Source: Bacteroidota bacterium
Lineage (GTDB): Bacteria; Bacteroidota; Bacteroidia; JABEUT01
Assembly: GCA_013285655.1 (NCBI GenBank)
Contig: JABDHI010000005.1
Span: forward strand, 1 to 64,000
Direction: 5' to 3'
Length of the DNA stretch: 64,000 bases
The notes under the pieces were generated by a model, which was not told where the DNA came from, made no database searches, and saw nothing but the letters and a program-made list of their open reading frames with translations. Shown piece by piece: positions 60,589 to 64,000 of the stretch. A program made the position numbers and the translations under genes. Position 1 is the first letter of the stretch, and the number at the start of each line of letters is the position of its first letter.

Positions 60589-61341
60589 ATGGATATATTG
60601 GATGATGATAAAATTGCGATTACCGCAAGGAACATAAGCAAAAAATTTCATATAACTGAAGATAGCCATAATACAGTTAAGCAACGTCTTTTTAGAGTAT
60701 TCGATCCTCCAAGGGCGAAAATTGTTGATGCGCTAAAACCGATGAATATTCAAATTAACAAAGGAGAATGCTTTGGTTTAATTGGAAGAAATGGATGTGG
60801 CAAATCAACTTTGGCAAGGGTATTGGCTGGTGTATACCCAACCGATACTGGATATGTAAAAACAAAAGGTTCGACCATGCTTTTAAATTTGACAGTAGGT
60901 ATGAGTCATGAATTAACTGCACGTGAAAATATTTACGTTTCAGGTTCTGTGCTAGGGTTAAAAATAAAAGATATCGATTTGATCTTTGATAAGATAATAG
61001 AGTTTGCCGAATTACCCGATTTTGTTGACACTAAAATAAAATATTTTTCTTCAGGTATGCTAGCCCGTTTGGGTTTTTCAATAGCAGTAAATGCAGGTGC
61101 TGATATTATGTTTCTTGATGAAATATTCGCTGTTGGAGATATAATCTTTCAGGAAAAAGCAGTTAAAGTGCTTGAAAAAAGCTGGATAGAAAATAAGACT
61201 GTGATTTTAATTAGCCACAGTATGAGTACAATTAAAAACTACTGCAAACGATCCGCCTACTTAAAAAATGGCTATCTTGAATTTGTTGGCGATACTGAAA
61301 CTGCGATCTCTAAATACTTATCTGATAATCAAGAAGGGTAA
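60589..61341 (+). CDS. wzt: ABC polysaccharide exporter ATPase (Wzt-type)
   Basis: A 250-aa ATPase with Walker A GLIGRNGCGKSTL (about 64-76), signature YFSSGMLARLGFS (about 152-164), Walker B IMFLDEIFAVGD (about 178-189) and the H-loop LISHSM (about 208). An N-terminal strand typical of Wzt/TagH (NISKKFHITEDSHNTVKQRLFRVFDPP) precedes the core. The C-terminal carbohydrate-binding domain present in some Wzt proteins, which reads the terminal sugar cap, is absent. Chain-length control would therefore be independent of a capped end. Confidence 0.92.
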   Translation: MDILDDDKIAITARNISKKFHITEDSHNTVKQRLFRVFDPPRAKIVDALKPMNIQINKGECFGLIGRNGCGKSTLARVLAGVYPTDTGYVKTKGSTMLLNLTVGMSHELTARENIYVSGSVLGLKIKDIDLIFDKIIEFAELPDFVDTKIKYFSSGMLARLGFSIAVNAGADIMFLDEIFAVGDIIFQEKAVKVLEKSWIENKTVILISHSMSTIKNYCKRSAYLKNGYLEFVGDTETAISKYLSDNQEG

Positions 61342-61351
61342 ATTAAGTGTT

Positions 61352-63070
61352 CTAAGTATTTCTCACTTTATCAACAATACGCCCAATTACTAGCCCCATA
61401 GCTACCCCAATCACCACTCCTGCAAGTACCTTCTCAAACTGCATATAGCCTATTAAAAACCCTAAAACACCAAAAACAATTACAAAAAAAGGTAATAACC
61501 TCGGCTTTGAAATTTTACTACTTCCTATAACTTCTTTATTCTTAATTACTGAAAGGGGCTTTTTGTTAACATCAATACCACTATTATTTATTTCTTTGTC
61601 ATTACTCTTTATTGTTGCAGTAATCTTACTGTTTTTCACTTGTTCATAAACTGATTGGTCAACCTCCTGCTTTGAAATAAACTTTAAAATATTCATAGTT
61701 AGCTTTTGTAATTTCACACTTACCAAGCTCTGGCCGTCATGAAGGTAATCATCCAAACTCCAGCTCCATGAGGAAGTACCTGCTGCGAATACAGTATTAA
61801 GATTACTTTTTGTATATACAGTAACATTAGCAAATGTATTTTCCACAGATGTAGCTGAATGTTTCAATTGAACTGGCGACCGAGTAAGCACAATAAGGTT
61901 ATCGGGTTTAGGAAATTGAGCCCAAACCCTATCATATTCGTACCCTAATAGCTTTGGAAACCTTTCTCCTGGTTCAATTCCAGTATCTTTAAATAACCAA
62001 TGGTTTGTATGCTGAAACACAAGATCCTGATTAGGATCACCATTAATAAAACACCCTTCATACATTTGGCCGACTATTTTTTGTTCAGGCCTTTTAATGT
62101 TTCCGTCTCTAAATTGTGCGGACACTAAACTGGGGTTTATCTTATACATAGGGTCTTCCTGAAAGTCAATATACCTTATACATTTGTAACAAACCATATT
62201 GCGGTTATTACCGTTATAAGATTCCTCAAACCTGCTTTGCCAGTACATTGGGTTTGCGTTAAAGAACCCAAGCCCAATATTGCCATTTTCAAGTGTTTCT
62301 TCAACCTGATCGTACATCTCTTTAGTCCAATATTCATCGTGCCCAGGGCAAATAAATGCATTCGTTTTTTTTAAAAGATCCTTATCTTCATGCAAATCCT
62401 GGTTACTGCAATACGCCAAATCCAATCCATTCTTTTCTGCCCACCTTATAAACTGATATTCCCAATTAAAAAAATCACCTGACCCAAACCAATCCTGAAA
62501 TGGGCGGTTAAAAGAAACTACTCTTGCCCTAAAATTAAGTGGCTGGGGATAATTAGTTGCAAAGGCCTCGCGTGAGCCATATAAAGAATGACCACCCCAC
62601 ATGTTGTAAGCATTATACGTATTAGTAGCAATTTGCAGAAGATACGTTGACTTTGTTTGCTTTTTGGGCTTAACAACAAATATAATGTAGCGCTCAAACG
62701 ACTCTGGTAATGAGGATAATTTACATATATAAAATCCCGTACACCAGTCATCGGGAATTACTAATTCATAACTTACATTCCAGAAACATTCTACTTTGTT
62801 AAGCTCATTAATTTCAGGTTCTGGTTGTTCAATGGTATTTACTTCAGGCACCAAGTGCATAAATCGCCCACCTTTACCATCATACCAACCCATACGGTAA
62901 AATGCCATTGAGTATTTTGGCATTTTTGAACGGACATAAAATTTTATTATTTCTCCTGGAAATACGCTAGTTGCCGAAGCAAACCCTTCTATCTCACCAC
63001 TGTTAGCCGGTTTGGTTACACCCCAATCATGCGTTCCTGCATTTCTGTTTTCGTTAGCAATACCATTCAT
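61352..63070 (-). CDS. N,N-dimethylformamidase beta-subunit-like protein with C-terminal membrane hairpin
   Basis: A 572-aa protein whose first 460 residues resemble the N,N-dimethylformamidase large-subunit-type domain. Visible parts are GWGVTKPANSGEIEGFASATSVFPGE (a beta-sandwich with Y-R-M-G-W-Y-D-G-K-G-G, about 58-68), a conserved FNRPFQDWFGSGDFFNWEYQFIRWAEKNG segment (about 184-212) and PGHDEYWTKEMYDQVE (about 238-253), plus GTSSWSWSLDDYLH (about 418). The last 60 residues hold two glycine-rich transmembrane helices (VFGVLGFLIGYMQF; VLAGVVIGVAMGLVIGRI). No signal peptide is seen. It lies ten bases from wzt, convergent. The substrate is probably not dimethylformamide; a role in polymer processing is possible. 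Confidence 0.8.
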   Translation of the reverse strand: MNGIANENRNAGTHDWGVTKPANSGEIEGFASATSVFPGEIIKFYVRSKMPKYSMAFYRMGWYDGKGGRFMHLVPEVNTIEQPEPEINELNKVECFWNVSYELVIPDDWCTGFYICKLSSLPESFERYIIFVVKPKKQTKSTYLLQIATNTYNAYNMWGGHSLYGSREAFATNYPQPLNFRARVVSFNRPFQDWFGSGDFFNWEYQFIRWAEKNGLDLAYCSNQDLHEDKDLLKKTNAFICPGHDEYWTKEMYDQVEETLENGNIGLGFFNANPMYWQSRFEESYNGNNRNMVCYKCIRYIDFQEDPMYKINPSLVSAQFRDGNIKRPEQKIVGQMYEGCFINGDPNQDLVFQHTNHWLFKDTGIEPGERFPKLLGYEYDRVWAQFPKPDNLIVLTRSPVQLKHSATSVENTFANVTVYTKSNLNTVFAAGTSSWSWSLDDYLHDGQSLVSVKLQKLTMNILKFISKQEVDQSVYEQVKNSKITATIKSNDKEINNSGIDVNKKPLSVIKNKEVIGSSKISKPRLLPFFVIVFGVLGFLIGYMQFEKVLAGVVIGVAMGLVIGRIVDKVRNT

Positions 63071-63205
63071 ATTGTTATTAGTAAACTACTCACATCTGTT
63101 TGAAGCACGGGATTCAATTTCTTAACTGCGTAATAATTCATGGAGGTTTTCTTTATTTATAGAAAATACTTTTGCAATAATAGAAATAATAGAACATACA
63201 AGCAA

Positions 63206-64000
63206 CTAATTTTCAGCCGTTTTTGAAACAAGCAAAAGTATAAACGGAATGATTTGCTCGCCCTGGTATCTATCGAACATATTCTCAGTTAATAAACATA
63301 ACCCTATGCATATAAAAATGCATATTGCAAAATCTTCTCGTTGCTTAATAAAGGTTGTGACCGGATAAATGAAGTAGGTAAATAGAAATATCATTAGTCC
63401 TATAACTCCCATACTCACGGCTACATCAAAATACTGACAATGCAAATTTTTGTTGGTATTTAGCGCATATAGAAAGTTCTTTTCGGTATATATTTCTTTT
63501 AGTGTATTTCTTATGTCGCCTAACCCAGTGCCTAAAATTGGATGTTTAATAAACACCTCTTTACCACATGTCCATAGCGCCATACGGGTACTTCCACTAC
63601 TCCATTTATTGGCATCAAATTTATTATCGAGGCTATTTTCTGCATTTGTATTATCAAATCTGAAACCTGTTTGAGTTATAGTTTTAAACCTATCTACAGT
63701 CTTAGGAAAAAGCTTATATAAAATCACCAACCCTATTACCATGGCAAATATTAATATAAAGCCTTCAAGCATTTTTTTATTTCGTATTATTCGTATGAAG
63801 GCAATTGCAATAAGAATTATAAACAGACTGATTGTACTCATTTTGCTGGCCAGCATATAATTGACAAATAACAACCATACTATTACTACATAAAAGAAGA
63901 TCGTAAACCTTTGAATCCTGGTCTCTTTATTACCTAAGAGGTATATTATAGTAATTATGGCAGCATTAATATACAAACCAAAATAGGCAGCTTGCTTTCC
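63206..64000 (-). CDS. O-antigen ligase/polymerase-like membrane protein, N-terminal part cut by window edge
   Basis: The frame stays open to the right end of the window (GKQAAYFG before the tracked TTG at 63976), so the N-terminus is missing. The 264 residues present contain at least four hydrophobic segments and the Wzy/WaaL signature HPILGTGLGDIRNTLKEIY (about 150-168 of the tracked ORF) in a periplasmic loop, preceded by SSGSTRMALWTCGKEVFI with the typical R near it. Members either polymerise O units or ligate polymer to lipid A-core. Given the ABC exporter in the locus, ligation is more likely. Confidence 0.85.
   Translation of the reverse strand, partial: GKQAAYFGLYINAAIITIIYLLGNKETRIQRFTIFFYVVIVWLLFVNYMLASKMSTISLFIILIAIAFIRIIRNKKMLEGFILIFAMVIGLVILYKLFPKTVDRFKTITQTGFRFDNTNAENSLDNKFDANKWSSGSTRMALWTCGKEVFIKHPILGTGLGDIRNTLKEIYTEKNFLYALNTNKNLHCQYFDVAVSMGVIGLMIFLFTYFIYPVTTFIKQREDFAICIFICIGLCLLTENMFDRYQGEQIIPFILLLVSKTAEN

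Overview
The window is a chromosomal segment of a Bacteroidetes bacterium, probably Chitinophagales/Sphingobacteriia-like. This rests on four things seen in the sequence: at least ten secreted proteins with a type IX secretion system (T9SS) C-terminal sorting domain (patterns such as YPNP...G.Y...I), Bacteroidetes-type promoters (TTTG-N20-TAnnTTTG) with few Shine-Dalgarno sequences, short RpoD-type sigma factors ending in SKILKTYLG, and moderate-to-low GC. Both window ends cut genes: a sigma factor on the left and an O-antigen ligase-like protein on the right. No rRNA, CRISPR array, transposase or phage module was seen.

Layout. (1) 1-11 kb, housekeeping: a partial sigma factor, plsY, a giant TPR/PD40/SPOR envelope protein, clpS, tRNA-Arg, a GT2 glycosyltransferase, and a leftward operon rhlE - small hypothetical - tandem zinc-finger protein - second sigma factor. 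(2) 11.4-17.7 kb: a marR-RND permease-adaptor-TolC efflux operon with a palindromic operator candidate, then an M48 peptidase and partner. (3) 19-41.6 kb, secreted-protein island: two tandem sortilin/BNR-propeller proteins, an acyl-CoA dehydrogenase, a leftward operon of two PF04185-type phosphoesterases, a beta-barrel protein and a propeller, another propeller, two phospholipase-D-like proteins, an NHL protein and a tail-fibre/S74-type protein. (4) 41.8-64 kb, surface polysaccharide locus: many glycosyltransferases, two DegT-type aminotransferases, an ATP-grasp/HAD fusion, WbqC, FkbM, a sulfotransferase with a coiled-coil tail, RgpF-like and WbsX-like proteins, a Wzm/Wzt ABC exporter, an N,N-dimethylformamidase-beta-like protein and a ligase-like protein. 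A tRNA-Thr lies inside it.

How the parts fit together. The polysaccharide genes look like an ABC-transporter-dependent O-antigen/capsule pathway: modified sugars are made (DegT, FkbM, ATP-grasp/HAD), chains are assembled by multi-domain glycosyltransferases, decorated with sulfate, exported by Wzm/Wzt and perhaps ligated to lipid A. In Bacteroidetes, A-LPS is also the known anchor for many T9SS cargo proteins, so regions 3 and 4 may be functionally linked. The giant protein of region 1 has the domain order of the T9SS-associated protein PorE, but with SPOR modules in place of OmpA, and could be an envelope scaffold for that secretion system. The phosphoesterases, phospholipase-D-like proteins and porin-like barrel suggest extracellular phosphoester scavenging.

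The most unusual items are the PorE-like SPOR protein, the 80-aa protein made of two aligned copies of a Cys3His finger, the WY-x(3)-Y tail shared by three polysaccharide proteins, the ATP-grasp/HAD fusion paired with a divergent DegT protein, and the shortened WbsX-like domain beside RgpF.
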